The notes beneath the pieces are model-generated. The model saw only the letters and a program-made list of their open reading frames with translations, had not been told where the DNA came from and searched no databases. A program made the position numbers and the translations under genes. A stretch of DNA of 64,000 nt, taken from assembly GCF_000265365.1 (NCBI RefSeq), contig NC_018011.1, positions 2,621,501 to 2,685,500 of the forward strand. Direction: 5' to 3'. This document shows positions 18,463-27,627 of the stretch, piece by piece. Position 1 is the first letter of the stretch. Every line of letters begins with the position of its first letter. Origin of the DNA: Alistipes finegoldii DSM 17242. GTDB taxonomy: Bacteria > Bacteroidota > Bacteroidia > Bacteroidales > Rikenellaceae.

Positions 18463-19335
18463 TTATTCATTATTTTGCTCTATCATATACTCGGCATATT
18501 CATTTCCGGTATAATTTTTAGACACGATGTAATCAAATATTAAATCATCGTCGAATTCAACAGAAATAGATGCTTTTGACGCATTTCCCACATAACTTGT
18601 ATAAAATGTAAAAGCTTTTGAAGAACCAGGAGAAAGTGCGTCATATGTAATATAGCCATCATCATCGGTAATCGCATTCCCATTTCTGTCTTTGTATACT
18701 ATTTTATATTTGGGTTTTGGGATCGTGAATGTTGATTTATTGATGCATATCCCCTGTCCATTTGCTGAATTACCGTAATATGATGTTTCCCAACTCCAAT
18801 TTTTAATGAGGACTTTTGATTTTAGTTCTGAATAAACATTCACATATTCATTGAACATCATTGCTTTTGCTATGACAAGTTTTTTAGCTATTTGTTGGTC
18901 TGTCTTGTCTGCCTTATTATCAATGCAACCTGTTTTTACAGCAAATTTGAACTCACTATTATCTTCATATCCACAGAATCCTTCGCTGTCGTAAATAATA
19001 TATTTTTTTGGATCCGATGGAGACGGTTCAAGATATAATGTAATATCTCGATTAAATGATTTTCCAAATCCATTTGTAAAATTGTTTTCAATTAATACGG
19101 CTATTTTTTTGTCATTTAGTCGCTTTACTTCATTAATTTTAATATTGTCGGATTTGTAATATGATGGTAAGTTTGATGCTGCGGGATATATTTCGGTAAT
19201 TATGTTGTCCTTATCATTCTTAATATAGGAAAATAATTCATTTACAGCGTTTGTTGCCAATTCTTTTCTATTTACACAGCTGGAAAAGAATAAAGAACAA
19301 ATGATATAAACAAGGATTATATGAAATCTTTTCAT
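18463..19335 (-). CDS. AT-rich lipoprotein of unknown function, probably acquired
   Basis: A 290-residue protein with a lipoprotein signal (LFFSSCVN, lipidated Cys about 20). The C-terminal 120 residues (VLIKNWSWE to ASISVEFDD) look like an FxLYD-type or Ig-like beta domain, with KYKIVYKDRNGNAI and LSPGSSKAFTFYTSY. The gene is strikingly rich in A and T, using AAA, AAT, ATA and TTA codons, against neighbours that are clearly GC-rich, which points to horizontal transfer. No mobility gene is adjacent. It sits between the OPT transporter and pepT. The function is unknown. Confidence 0.75.
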   Translation of the reverse strand: MKRFHIILVYIICSLFFSSCVNRKELATNAVNELFSYIKNDKDNIITEIYPAASNLPSYYKSDNIKINEVKRLNDKKIAVLIENNFTNGFGKSFNRDITLYLEPSPSDPKKYIIYDSEGFCGYEDNSEFKFAVKTGCIDNKADKTDQQIAKKLVIAKAMMFNEYVNVYSELKSKVLIKNWSWETSYYGNSANGQGICINKSTFTIPKPKYKIVYKDRNGNAITDDDGYITYDALSPGSSKAFTFYTSYVGNASKASISVEFDDDLIFDYIVSKNYTGNEYAEYMIEQNNE

Positions 19336-19422
19336 TGTATATTCACTTAAATCATTATAAATTTGAGCAATTAAGACATCAGAGTATGGAATAAGTCCGA
19401 GTTCTTGTTATTTTATTTGTAT

Positions 19423-21429
19423 TTATTCCTCTTCCTTTGCTTTCAGCGTGTGCCAGCCGAAGTAGCCGATCAGTGCGAGGTACATGACCAGTCCGGTCCA
19501 CTCTGCGGCGTTCGACGAGGCCCATCCGCTCAGGAACCAGTCCACCTCGGCGAATTTCAGCAGGGCGCTCACCACGCCCATCAGCGCGCCGCCGGCGATG
19601 AAGCCCGACGCGATCAGCGTGCCGCGGTCGAAGCGCGCCTTGTTGAGAGCTTCGTCCTTCGAGCGGTTCGAAACGAACCACGCTACCAGACCGCCGACTA
19701 CCAGCGGAGCGTTCAGCTCCATCGGGATGAACATGCCCAGTGCGAAAGCGAGTGCCGGAACGCCGATCGAGGTCAGCACCAGCGCCAGCGCCGCGCCGCA
19801 GAAGTAGAGCATCCACGGGGTCTGGCCGCCGGTCATCAGGGGCTGGATCACGGCCGCCATGGCGTTGGCCTGCGGAGCCACGAGGGCGCCCTCGCCCACG
19901 AATCCGTACGATTTGTTGAGGATGATCATCACCCCGGCCACGGTTGCCGCAGCAACGAACGTGCCGAGGAATTTCCATGCCTCCTGCTTGCGGGGCGTGG
20001 TGCCGAGCCAGTAGCCGATCTTGAGGTCGGTGATGAAGCCGCCGGCCATCGAGAGCGCCGTGCAGACCACGCCGCCGATGATCAGCGCCGCCGTCATGCC
20101 CGTCGTGCCGCTCAGTCCGACGCTTACGAGCACCAGCGACGAGAGGATGAGCGTCATCAGCGTCATGCCCGACACGGGGTTCGTGCCGACGATGGCGATG
20201 GCGTTGGCCGCCACGGTCGTGAAGAGGAACGAGATGACGAAGACGATCAGAATGGCCGTTACGGACTGTACCCAGCCGTCGAGTAGTCCGAAGTGGAAGA
20301 AGACGAAGATCGAGACGAGCGTGGCGATCAGGATCGTGAGGATGCGCTTCATCGTCAGGTCGCGCTGCGTGCGTTCGGTAGCGGCGGCTTGGGTTTTGTT
20401 GCCCCCCCCCAACTCCGAAACGGCCAGCCCTACGGCCTGACGGATGATCTTCGACTGTTTGACGATGCCGATGATGCCCGCCATGGCGATACCGCCGATG
20501 CCCAGCGGCTTGCCGATGAAGGCGAAGAGGTTCTCGGCCGTGAAAAGACGCTGCGGATCGGCCATGATGTCGGCGCGCGTTACGCCCAGCAGCGAAGCCA
20601 TGGCAGCCGGGTCGATGCTGTCGGCCAGCGAACCCACCAGCGGCACGACGAGGAACCAGACCAGACACGAACCTGCGGTGATGATCATGGCGTATTTCAG
20701 ACCGATGATGTAGCCCAGACCCAGCACGGCGGCCGAGGTGTTGAGCGAAAAGACGACCTTGAACTTGTCGGCGGCGACCTGTCCCCATGCGCAGATGCGC
20801 GTCGAGACCGCTTCGGTCCACATGCCGAACGTGCCGACGGCGAAATCGTAAAGACCGCCTATGAGTCCCGCCACGGCCAGCAGCTTGGCCTGATTGCCGC
20901 CCTTCTCGCCGGAGATGAGCACTTCGGTCGTAGCCGTCGCTTCGGGGAAGGGGTATTTACCGTGCATCTCCTTGACGAAGTATTTGCGGAACGGGATCAG
21001 CAGGACGATACCCAGCAGGCCGCCGAAGAGCGACGAGAGGAATACCTGATAGAATGCCGCGTCGAGTCCGAGGATGTAGAGCGCCGGGAGGGTGAAGATG
21101 GCGCCCGCGACGATTACGCCCGAACAGGCGCCGATCGACTGGATGATGACGTTCTGTCCCAGCATGTTCTTTTTACCCAGTACGTTGCCCATGCCGACGG
21201 CGATGATGGCGATCGGGATCGCCGCTTCGAATACCTGTCCGACCTTCAGGCCGAGAAATGCCGCCGCGGCCGAGAAGACGACGGCCATGACGATGCCCAT
21301 CGTGACCGAATAGGGCGTCACCTCGCGGGGCGACGACGAGGCGGGCATGATGGGCGTGTACTCTTCGCCCGGTTTGAGTTCCCGGTAAGCGTTTTCGGGC
21401 AGCGATGTAAGTTGTTTTTCCTGTTCCAT
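19423..21429 (-). CDS. OPT family oligopeptide transporter
   Basis: A 668-residue membrane protein with around 15 hydrophobic segments. OPT-family signatures are present: LGLKVGQVFEAAIPIAI near the N terminus, YPFPEATATTEVL, and the C-terminal GGLVAWFVSNR and ASGFIAGGALMGVV. OPT proteins import peptides or metal chelates with protons. It begins directly after the stop of the 135-residue protein gene. A run of nine C (20402-20410; Gly codons on the coding strand, in LGGGNK) lies inside the gene and could slip. Confidence 0.92.
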   Translation of the reverse strand: MEQEKQLTSLPENAYRELKPGEEYTPIMPASSSPREVTPYSVTMGIVMAVVFSAAAAFLGLKVGQVFEAAIPIAIIAVGMGNVLGKKNMLGQNVIIQSIGACSGVIVAGAIFTLPALYILGLDAAFYQVFLSSLFGGLLGIVLLIPFRKYFVKEMHGKYPFPEATATTEVLISGEKGGNQAKLLAVAGLIGGLYDFAVGTFGMWTEAVSTRICAWGQVAADKFKVVFSLNTSAAVLGLGYIIGLKYAMIITAGSCLVWFLVVPLVGSLADSIDPAAMASLLGVTRADIMADPQRLFTAENLFAFIGKPLGIGGIAMAGIIGIVKQSKIIRQAVGLAVSELGGGNKTQAAATERTQRDLTMKRILTILIATLVSIFVFFHFGLLDGWVQSVTAILIVFVISFLFTTVAANAIAIVGTNPVSGMTLMTLILSSLVLVSVGLSGTTGMTAALIIGGVVCTALSMAGGFITDLKIGYWLGTTPRKQEAWKFLGTFVAAATVAGVMIILNKSYGFVGEGALVAPQANAMAAVIQPLMTGGQTPWMLYFCGAALALVLTSIGVPALAFALGMFIPMELNAPLVVGGLVAWFVSNRSKDEALNKARFDRGTLIASGFIAGGALMGVVSALLKFAEVDWFLSGWASSNAAEWTGLVMYLALIGYFGWHTLKAKEEE

Positions 21430-21837
21430 TTATTGAGGTTCTTTGATGTATTTGTCCAGATCCTTGAGGATGTAGTAGCGGTTGAGCGATGCGGGCGCCT
21501 TCTTCTCGTCGAGGTAGCTGTAGAGGGCGCCGATTGCGGCCGCCAGACGCAGCCGCTCGCCGTGCTCTTCGGATGCCGCGGCGAAGTCGAACAGCAGTTC
21601 GGCGAATTTTTCGAGGTCCGCGTCGCTGAATCCGTATTCGCCGACGAGGGTGGCGATGAAATCCTCTCCGGCCAGCAGCGTGTCGATGTCCAGATCCAAC
21701 TGCTCGGCCAGCTCCGTTTTGGCGGTTTCCCGGATGAGTTCGGGGGCGCCCGACTTTTTGAGGAGACCGATTTTGTCCAGAAGGGCTGCGATCAGCTCTC
21801 CGATGCGGTTGATTTCACGTAAGATATAGTCTTCCAT
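21430..21837 (-). CDS. Conserved hypothetical protein between MazG-like and OPT genes
   Basis: A 135-residue, mostly helical and acidic cytoplasmic protein (MEDYILREINRIGELIAALL). It lacks a signal peptide, membrane segments or any catalytic motif I recognise. I start at ATG 21837, two bases after the MazG-like stop (21840). Its stop is immediately followed by the OPT start at 21429, so the three genes form a tight operon. Function is unknown. Confidence 0.75.
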   Translation of the reverse strand: MEDYILREINRIGELIAALLDKIGLLKKSGAPELIRETAKTELAEQLDLDIDTLLAGEDFIATLVGEYGFSDADLEKFAELLFDFAAASEEHGERLRLAAAIGALYSYLDEKKAPASLNRYYILKDLDKYIKEPQ

Positions 21838-21839
21838 AG

Positions 21840-22166
21840 TTAGCGGTTGTCGCCGCTGCCCGAAATGATGTGACGCTGCATGCGCGAACGGAGCTTGTCG
21901 ACGTTCATCTGCGCCACGTCGTCCAGTTCGTAGCCCAGATCGCGCGAGAGCGTGGCGCAGTACCACAATACGTCGCCGATCTCCTTGACGATTTCGAGCC
22001 GTTTCTCGTCGGAGAACTCCTCGTGTCCGTCGCGGATGACTTTCTTGACTTTGTCGGCCACCTCGCCCGCTTCGCCCGTCAGTCCGAGCGTGGGGTAGAT
22101 GATGCGGCGGTTTTCGGGGTAGATCGCCGTTTCGAGCGCGTGCTGCTGATATTCGTTGAGTGTCAT
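21840..22166 (-). CDS. MazG-like nucleotide pyrophosphohydrolase
   Basis: A 108-residue single-domain protein of the all-alpha NTP pyrophosphohydrolase superfamily. The family pattern is visible: GLTGEAGEVADKVKKVIRD carries the EXXE-type Mg ligands and EIVKEIGDVLWYCATLSRDLG the EXXD pair. Members hydrolyse (d)NTPs or modified nucleotides to monophosphates. I choose ATG 22166; upstream codons are unconserved. A -7-like TATTTTTG on the minus strand (complement of 22206-22213) lies about 40 bases upstream and could drive this gene, the hypothetical gene and the OPT gene. Confidence 0.85.
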   Translation of the reverse strand: MTLNEYQQHALETAIYPENRRIIYPTLGLTGEAGEVADKVKKVIRDGHEEFSDEKRLEIVKEIGDVLWYCATLSRDLGYELDDVAQMNVDKLRSRMQRHIISGSGDNR

Positions 22167-22238
22167 GAATGCTGAGAATTTGAACGTTTGGGAATAACTG
22201 TCGGACAAAAATAACAAAATAATTTAGAAATACGCACC

Positions 22239-22268
22239 AAAAAGCCCTTGTTCCTCACGAACAAGGGC
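22239..22268 (-). terminator. Terminator downstream of the 4-alpha-glucanotransferase
   Basis: Stem GCCCTTGTT (22244-22252) with AACAAGGGC (22260-22268) around a 7-base loop; on the minus strand it is followed by TTTTT. The sequence from 22269 to 22441 holds no other feature I can support. Confidence 0.85.
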
Positions 22269-22441
22269 CGAAGAATCGCGCCGCTTCCCCGGCGGCGGGG
22301 TGTTTTGCCGCCTACGGCCCGATTCGCACGAATCCGGATTCCGGACGGCGGGACGAATCGGGGAGTGCTGCGGTTATGCGCGGGGCGGTTCCGAACGCGG
22401 TCTTTCCGCTGTTGGAAATCAACGGGAACAGTCTGGCCGGA

Positions 22442-25045
22442 TTAACGGCGGCCGCCGGCGATTATCATTTCGCGGAGCGTGGCGTTGAACGGCTCCTGCC
22501 GGAGCAGCTCCTCCAGCGTGAGGTGCATGCGGTAGCGCCAGTAATAGCGGGGCGCGGCCGGGATGTTGATGCGCTCCCTGTCCGCATGCGGACTGCGCAG
22601 GGCCGCGTCGGTCGCGAGCCAGTCCTGCAGCGGAAGTATGGCGAGCATGGCCGGGGAGCGTAGGTGCATGTCGACGATGCGGCGGCAGATCCACGGTTCG
22701 CAGGTGCGGGGAGCGTCGCCCTCCATGCCCAGCACTTCGCGGTAGAAACGTTCCGAGAGTTCGCGGTTCTCCTCCCACCATGCCCGCAGGGGATTCATGT
22801 CGTGGGTCGAGGTGGTGCAGACCGAGAAATAGGGGTAGCGCGCCGGGTCGGCGAACACCTCGCCCAGCGATTTGGGCATCCGCTGGATTTCGAGCGAAAG
22901 GATTTGCAGTGCGCGCATCGTTTCGGGAACGCTGTCGGGAATCATGCCGAGGTCCTCGCCGCAGGCCAGCATCCGCGTCGCCGAGAGGAGCACGGGGAGT
23001 TTGCGCAGGGCCGACTCCTGCCAGAACCGGTTGTGGCGGCGGTAAAAGAAGTCGTCGTGAAGCCGGTCGAAAGTGTCGCGCCGCTGCGGGTCGAGGGTGC
23101 GGTACATATAGGTCGATTGGGCCGCGATGCGGGGATGGAAAAAACCTTTGCGGCGCGGGTCCTCGATGAACAGCACGTCGTCGAGCAGCGTCATCAGCCC
23201 TTCGCGCAGGCGGCTTCGGCGCGGATCGTCGCCGGGAAAGCGCTCGGCGACCTTGCGTTGCGTCGCATAGGCGGGCAGCAGCCGGCCCTCCTTCATGCAG
23301 GTCGTGCGCACTTCGTCGGCCAGCTCGCCGAACAGTTCGCCGAGCATCCGGTCGTCGGGCGCGGGAACGGTGAAGCGTCCCCCGGCCGTATCGAAGCCCA
23401 TGCCGCGCAGTTCGTCGGCGGAGTAGGGCAGGGCGGGATTGAAATAGCCCAGCAGGCCGTGAACGGCATGTACGGGAATCTCCCAGATGCGGAAGAAGCC
23501 GAGGATATGGTCGATGCGGAAAGCGTCGAAATATTCGGCCATCTTCGCCATGCGGGCCTGCCACCACGCATAGCCGTCCTGCGCCATGTGCTCCCAGTCG
23601 TAGGTCGGGAAGCCCCAGTTCTGGCCCGATGCGGAAAAGGCGTCGGGCGGTGCTCCGGCCTGCGAATCCATGTGGAAAAGCCGCGGATGAATCCATGCGT
23701 CGGCGCTCGTCCGGCTGACGCCGATCGGCAGGTCGCCCTTGAGGACGACGCCCCGGCTGCGGGCGTAGGCGCAGACCTCGGACAGTTGCGTGTGCAGGTG
23801 GTACTGCACGAAGCAGTGAAACGCGATTTCGCGGCTGTTGCGGCGGCAGTAGGCTTCGACGGCCTTTTTGTCGTAGCGGGCGTAATCGCCCCAGCGGGAG
23901 AAATCGGCGGTGCCGAACTCGTCGCGCAGGGTGCGGTAGGCGGCATACGGTAGGAGCCAACGGCTGTTGGCCTGCATGAATTCCCGGTAGTCGCGGCGGG
24001 TGGCGGTGCGACGCCCCTCTCGCTCGAACGCGCTGCGCAGCAGACGCAGTTTATGCGTATTGACCTGTTGGTAATCGACTTCGGGCAGGGCGTTCAGCCG
24101 GTCGCGCAGGCTGCGGTATTCGTCGTCCTCTTCGACGCCGGCGGCGGTCAGCCGGATGAACTGCGGGTGCAGGGCGAAGATCGAATTGGCGTTGTAGGGG
24201 TAGGAGTCTTCCCACGTGCCGTTCATCGTGGTGTCGTTGATCGGCAGCAGCTGGAGTACCCGCTGGCCCGTTGCGGCGGCCCAGTCGATCAGCAGTTTCA
24301 GGTCGTGGAATTCGCCGACGCCGAATCCGGCTTCCGAGCGGAGCGAAAAGACCGGAATCGCCGTCCCGGCTCCGCGCCACCTGCGTTCGGGGAAGCGGAG
24401 GTACGCCGCGGCTTCGACGATGTGTTCGCCTTCGCCGGGCAGGTCGTTCCATGCGCGGTTGGGACCTTCCTCCCACATGATCGGGGTCAGGGTCCTGCGG
24501 TCGGCGATCAGGAACTTGTATTCGAATCTCTGCGGCGCGTCGAGCCGGAGATCCCACTCCGGAAACCGGCTGTCGTCCATCGGAACGATCCGCTGCCACC
24601 CCTCCAGCTCCCTGCCGCTGCCTGCGACGGCCAGCACTTCGTCGGGGCGCAGGGTCGGCAGGACGACGCGCAGGGTGATGTTGCCGCCGTTTTTCTGCTG
24701 CGGCCCGCTTTCGCCGCGGCCGAATATGCCCCGCGTGAAGGCCGAGGAGTAGAAGGGCGTATCGGCGGGCATGTCGATCCAGCGGTCGCGGATGCGGAGC
24801 GTGCGGGGCGCAGGTGTGGCGGGGATGCGCAGGATGTGCGGACGCCATTCGCGGCGGATGCACACGCCCTCGCGCTCGACTTCGTAACGGTATTCTGCCG
24901 GTTGCGCCGCAGGGGCGTATCGCTCTACGGCGCAGGTCCAGACGCCGCTGTCGGCGTATTGCAGGGCGATGCGCCGCCTGCCGAGGCGGAGTACGAGCTG
25001 TTCGCCCCAGCGGGTGCGGTATTCGATGCTGAACAGGAGTGTCAT
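22442..25045 (-). CDS. malQ: 4-alpha-glucanotransferase, DPE2-like with N-terminal starch-binding domains
   Basis: An 867-residue GH77 enzyme that transfers alpha-1,4-glucan segments in maltodextrin or glycogen metabolism. The first 245 residues look like two CBM20-type starch-binding modules (FSIEYRTRWGEQLVL; LAVAGSGRELEGWQ with FEYKFLI), as in plant DPE2. The catalytic residues are present: Asp in DAFRIDHILGFFRIWE (about 510), Glu in CGEDLGMIPD (about 695) and Asp in STHDMNPLRAWW (about 750). No signal peptide, so it is cytoplasmic. It is transcribed alone and ends at a terminator. Confidence 0.94.
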   Translation of the reverse strand: MTLLFSIEYRTRWGEQLVLRLGRRRIALQYADSGVWTCAVERYAPAAQPAEYRYEVEREGVCIRREWRPHILRIPATPAPRTLRIRDRWIDMPADTPFYSSAFTRGIFGRGESGPQQKNGGNITLRVVLPTLRPDEVLAVAGSGRELEGWQRIVPMDDSRFPEWDLRLDAPQRFEYKFLIADRRTLTPIMWEEGPNRAWNDLPGEGEHIVEAAAYLRFPERRWRGAGTAIPVFSLRSEAGFGVGEFHDLKLLIDWAAATGQRVLQLLPINDTTMNGTWEDSYPYNANSIFALHPQFIRLTAAGVEEDDEYRSLRDRLNALPEVDYQQVNTHKLRLLRSAFEREGRRTATRRDYREFMQANSRWLLPYAAYRTLRDEFGTADFSRWGDYARYDKKAVEAYCRRNSREIAFHCFVQYHLHTQLSEVCAYARSRGVVLKGDLPIGVSRTSADAWIHPRLFHMDSQAGAPPDAFSASGQNWGFPTYDWEHMAQDGYAWWQARMAKMAEYFDAFRIDHILGFFRIWEIPVHAVHGLLGYFNPALPYSADELRGMGFDTAGGRFTVPAPDDRMLGELFGELADEVRTTCMKEGRLLPAYATQRKVAERFPGDDPRRSRLREGLMTLLDDVLFIEDPRRKGFFHPRIAAQSTYMYRTLDPQRRDTFDRLHDDFFYRRHNRFWQESALRKLPVLLSATRMLACGEDLGMIPDSVPETMRALQILSLEIQRMPKSLGEVFADPARYPYFSVCTTSTHDMNPLRAWWEENRELSERFYREVLGMEGDAPRTCEPWICRRIVDMHLRSPAMLAILPLQDWLATDAALRSPHADRERINIPAAPRYYWRYRMHLTLEELLRQEPFNATLREMIIAGGRR

Positions 25046-25170
25046 GGCATTGGATTGTGGGAGGTTCTGATCGGTACTTGGGGTGTCGATTGTCTTTTTG
25101 CGGAATCAAAAATAACCAAAATAATCGAATGACGGAAATCCCCCGGCGGAGAAGCGGCGAAAAGCGAACC

Positions 25171-26100
25171 TCAGAGTCCTTCGATGAATCCGGTGACGGC
25201 GGCGACCAGCTCCGGAGCGACCGGAAGCGTATCGTCCGTATAGGCGGCGATCTGCTCCGTGCGCGTGGGGCCGGAGGCTTTTTTGAGCGTGTGGGTCATG
25301 CCTTCGATGATCGTTTTCCGGGACCGGGACTGGGCTTTCGCCAGTGCGTCGGCGTTGTCGGGCGTCACTTGGAAGTCGATGTCGCCGTTGACGATCAGTA
25401 CGGGAACCGTCACTTTGCGAATCTCCTCGCGCGGGTCGTAGCTCAGCGACGAGATCCAGAATGTCTGTAACGGGGGTGCGAAGAGGGGCGTCAGTTCGGG
25501 CGGACACGACTCGACCCGTTCGCCGCGTTTCAGGGCGGCGGTGATGGCACGGGCCTGCATCAGCAGCTCCATGTGTGTCGGGGCGAGTTGTGCGGCCAGC
25601 TGAAGCTGGAGTATTTCGTCGAGCGGATAGCCGGCGCCCGCCAACGAAATCACGGCATCGACTTCGGGGCATTGTTGCGCCGCGCAGAAGGCGATCAGCG
25701 CCCCCTCGCTGTGGCCGATCAGCACGATGCGGCGGAAATCCTGCCGGGAGAGGTACTCGGCCCATGCCGCAGCGTCGCCGATGAAGTCGTCGAGCGTGGC
25801 GTCGGCCATTTTGTCCGGGTCGTCGAATTTGCTCGATCCGATGCCCCGTTTGTCGTAGCGGAGCGTGGCGATACCCGCTTTTTCAAGCTCCTGCGCCAGA
25901 TAGAGGTAGTTGTTCGTGTTGCCGTTGCGGGGTGTGGGACCTGATCCCGCGATGAGGACCGCCACGGTTTCGGCGCCTTCGTCAGGCGTGAGCAGCGTGC
26001 CGTAGAGGGTTCCGAAATTGCGTTCGAGCGAAACGCTTTTCTCGCCGGCGGCGGCATTGGCCGCGGCCAGCAGCAGAAGTGCGGACAGCAATCGTTTCAT
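25171..26100 (-). CDS. Secreted alpha/beta hydrolase
   Basis: A 309-residue protein with a cleavable signal peptide (MKRLLSALLLLAAANAAAG). The fold is alpha/beta hydrolase: oxyanion region LIAGSGPTPRNG, nucleophile elbow IGHSEGALIA, Asp in IVNGDIDFQV and His in EGMTHTLKKA. This matches the periplasmic esterase/peptidase-like family common in Bacteroidota. The substrate is unknown. It lies between murF and malQ but is separated from both by more than 120 bases. Confidence 0.88.
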   Translation of the reverse strand: MKRLLSALLLLAAANAAAGEKSVSLERNFGTLYGTLLTPDEGAETVAVLIAGSGPTPRNGNTNNYLYLAQELEKAGIATLRYDKRGIGSSKFDDPDKMADATLDDFIGDAAAWAEYLSRQDFRRIVLIGHSEGALIAFCAAQQCPEVDAVISLAGAGYPLDEILQLQLAAQLAPTHMELLMQARAITAALKRGERVESCPPELTPLFAPPLQTFWISSLSYDPREEIRKVTVPVLIVNGDIDFQVTPDNADALAKAQSRSRKTIIEGMTHTLKKASGPTRTEQIAAYTDDTLPVAPELVAAVTGFIEGL

Positions 26101-26195
26101 GGCATTATTATTTAGGCGGTTCTCGTTCGTCGGTGTGGTTCTGTCCGGGGTAAAGGCGCTTTTTGTCGGCGCGGCGCCCCTCTTCGCTCCGGGCT

Positions 26196-26265
26196 CTCCC
26201 TTGTTCCGGGTCCTGTCTCGCTCCGGGTCCTGTCTCGCTCCGGGGCCTCCTTCTGCTTCGGGCCC
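26196..26265. repeat. Short imperfect tandem repeats in an intergenic region
   Basis: The block GCTCCGGGTCCTGTCTC recurs with a period of about 17 bases, with decayed copies on each side (CTCCGGGCTCTCC, CTTCGGGCCCC). No gene or clear signal occupies 26101-26345 otherwise. Confidence 0.6.
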
Positions 26266-26345
26266 CTCCTCGTTCCGGCGTTGTGCGGCGGAACGGTCCT
26301 GTAAGGCGGGGCGACTCTGTGCGCGGGAGGGCCTGCCGGGCGATG

Positions 26346-27590
26346 TTACAGCTCTTCGAGCGCCTTTTCCAGCCCGATGCCGCGTGAACCCTTGACCAGC
26401 ACGAAGGCGTTCTCGACCGGACGGCGGCGCAGTTCGGCGATCAGCTCCTCGCGCGAGGGGAAGAGGGCGGTGTTGGCGGGCTGCGGCTCCATGCCGGCGC
26501 AGGCGCGGGCGAATTCTCCGCCCACGAGCATCAGTTCAGCGTCCGGATTCCGGGCTGCGAGGGCGACGATGTCGCGGTGCTCCTGCTCCGACCATGCGCC
26601 CAGTTCGAGCATGTCGCCCAGAATCAGCACGCGGCGGCTTCTGCCGCCGGCCGGCTCGGCGAGGAAGTTGAGGACCGAAGCGCGCATGCTCGACGGGTTG
26701 GCGTTGTAGCAATCCACGATCAGCGTGTTGCGCTCCGTTTCGGTCCGCTGCGAACGGTTGTTGTCGGGCATATAGCTGCCGACGGCGTGGCGGATGCGTT
26801 CGCCGTCGATGTCGAAATAGCGTCCTACGGCCACGGCCGCCGCGATGTTGAAGCGGTTGTAGTCTCCTTCCAGATGGTGCGCGATGCCGTCGGCCAGTGT
26901 TACGGAGTAGTATTCCGCAGCCAGCCCGTCGCGCTCCGCGGCCATGTTGGTCAGCGTTTGGTCTTCGCGCGGGACGAAGGCGCGGCCGCCGTTCGCGGCC
27001 AGATAGTCCAGCAGCTCGCCCTTGCCGCGGCGAATGCCCTCCGGGCCGCCGAATCCTTCGAGGTGCGCGCGGCCGATGTTGGTCAGGATGCCGTAGTTGG
27101 GTTCGGCGATAGACGCCAGCAGGGCGATTTCGCCGCAGGCGCTGGCGCCCATTTCGACCACGCCGAATTCGGTGTCGCGGGTCATGGCGAGCAGCGTCAG
27201 CGGCACGCCGATGTGGTTGTTGAGATTGCCGTGCGTGGCATAGACTTCGAAGCGTTCGGCCAGCACGCGGCTCACCAGCTCCTTGGTCGTGGTCTTGCCG
27301 TTGCTGCCCGAAATGGCCAGAATCGGAATCGCCAGTTCGCGGCGGTATTCGCGCGCCAGCTCCTGAAGGGCTTCGAGCGTATCGCCGACGAGTACCGTGC
27401 GGTCGCCGCTGACGGCCGCAGGATCGTCCACGACGGCGTATGCGGCGCCTTTGGAGAGTGCGTCGGCGGCGAAGCGGTTGCCGTCGAAGGTCGCCCCGTG
27501 CAGGGCGAAGAAGACGGACCCCGGCTCGATGCGGCGCGTGTCGGTCGAGATGCGGGGGTGCCGCCGGAAAATATCGTACAGTTCGGACAT
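26346..27590 (-). CDS. murF: UDP-N-acetylmuramoyl-tripeptide--D-alanyl-D-alanine ligase
   Basis: A 414-residue Mur ligase that adds D-Ala-D-Ala to the UDP-MurNAc-tripeptide, the last cytoplasmic step of precursor assembly. N-terminal STDTRRIEPGSVFFALHGATFDGN, P-loop ISGSNGKTTTKELV, and the C-terminal domain with DCYNANPSSMRASV and LILGDMLELG are typical. Length is slightly short for MurF but complete. It lies 37 bases downstream of manC on the same strand. It is separated from other mur genes in this window. Confidence 0.95.
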   Translation of the reverse strand: MSELYDIFRRHPRISTDTRRIEPGSVFFALHGATFDGNRFAADALSKGAAYAVVDDPAAVSGDRTVLVGDTLEALQELAREYRRELAIPILAISGSNGKTTTKELVSRVLAERFEVYATHGNLNNHIGVPLTLLAMTRDTEFGVVEMGASACGEIALLASIAEPNYGILTNIGRAHLEGFGGPEGIRRGKGELLDYLAANGGRAFVPREDQTLTNMAAERDGLAAEYYSVTLADGIAHHLEGDYNRFNIAAAVAVGRYFDIDGERIRHAVGSYMPDNNRSQRTETERNTLIVDCYNANPSSMRASVLNFLAEPAGGRSRRVLILGDMLELGAWSEQEHRDIVALAARNPDAELMLVGGEFARACAGMEPQPANTALFPSREELIAELRRRPVENAFVLVKGSRGIGLEKALEEL

Positions 27591-27627
27591 ATGGATGCCG
27601 TATATGCGGGCTGCCGGCCCGGATGCG

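Noticed and set aside
26196..26265. Tandem repeat considered as a CRISPR array
   Set aside because: The units are adjacent, about 17 bases, imperfect and without spacers; no cas gene is in the window.
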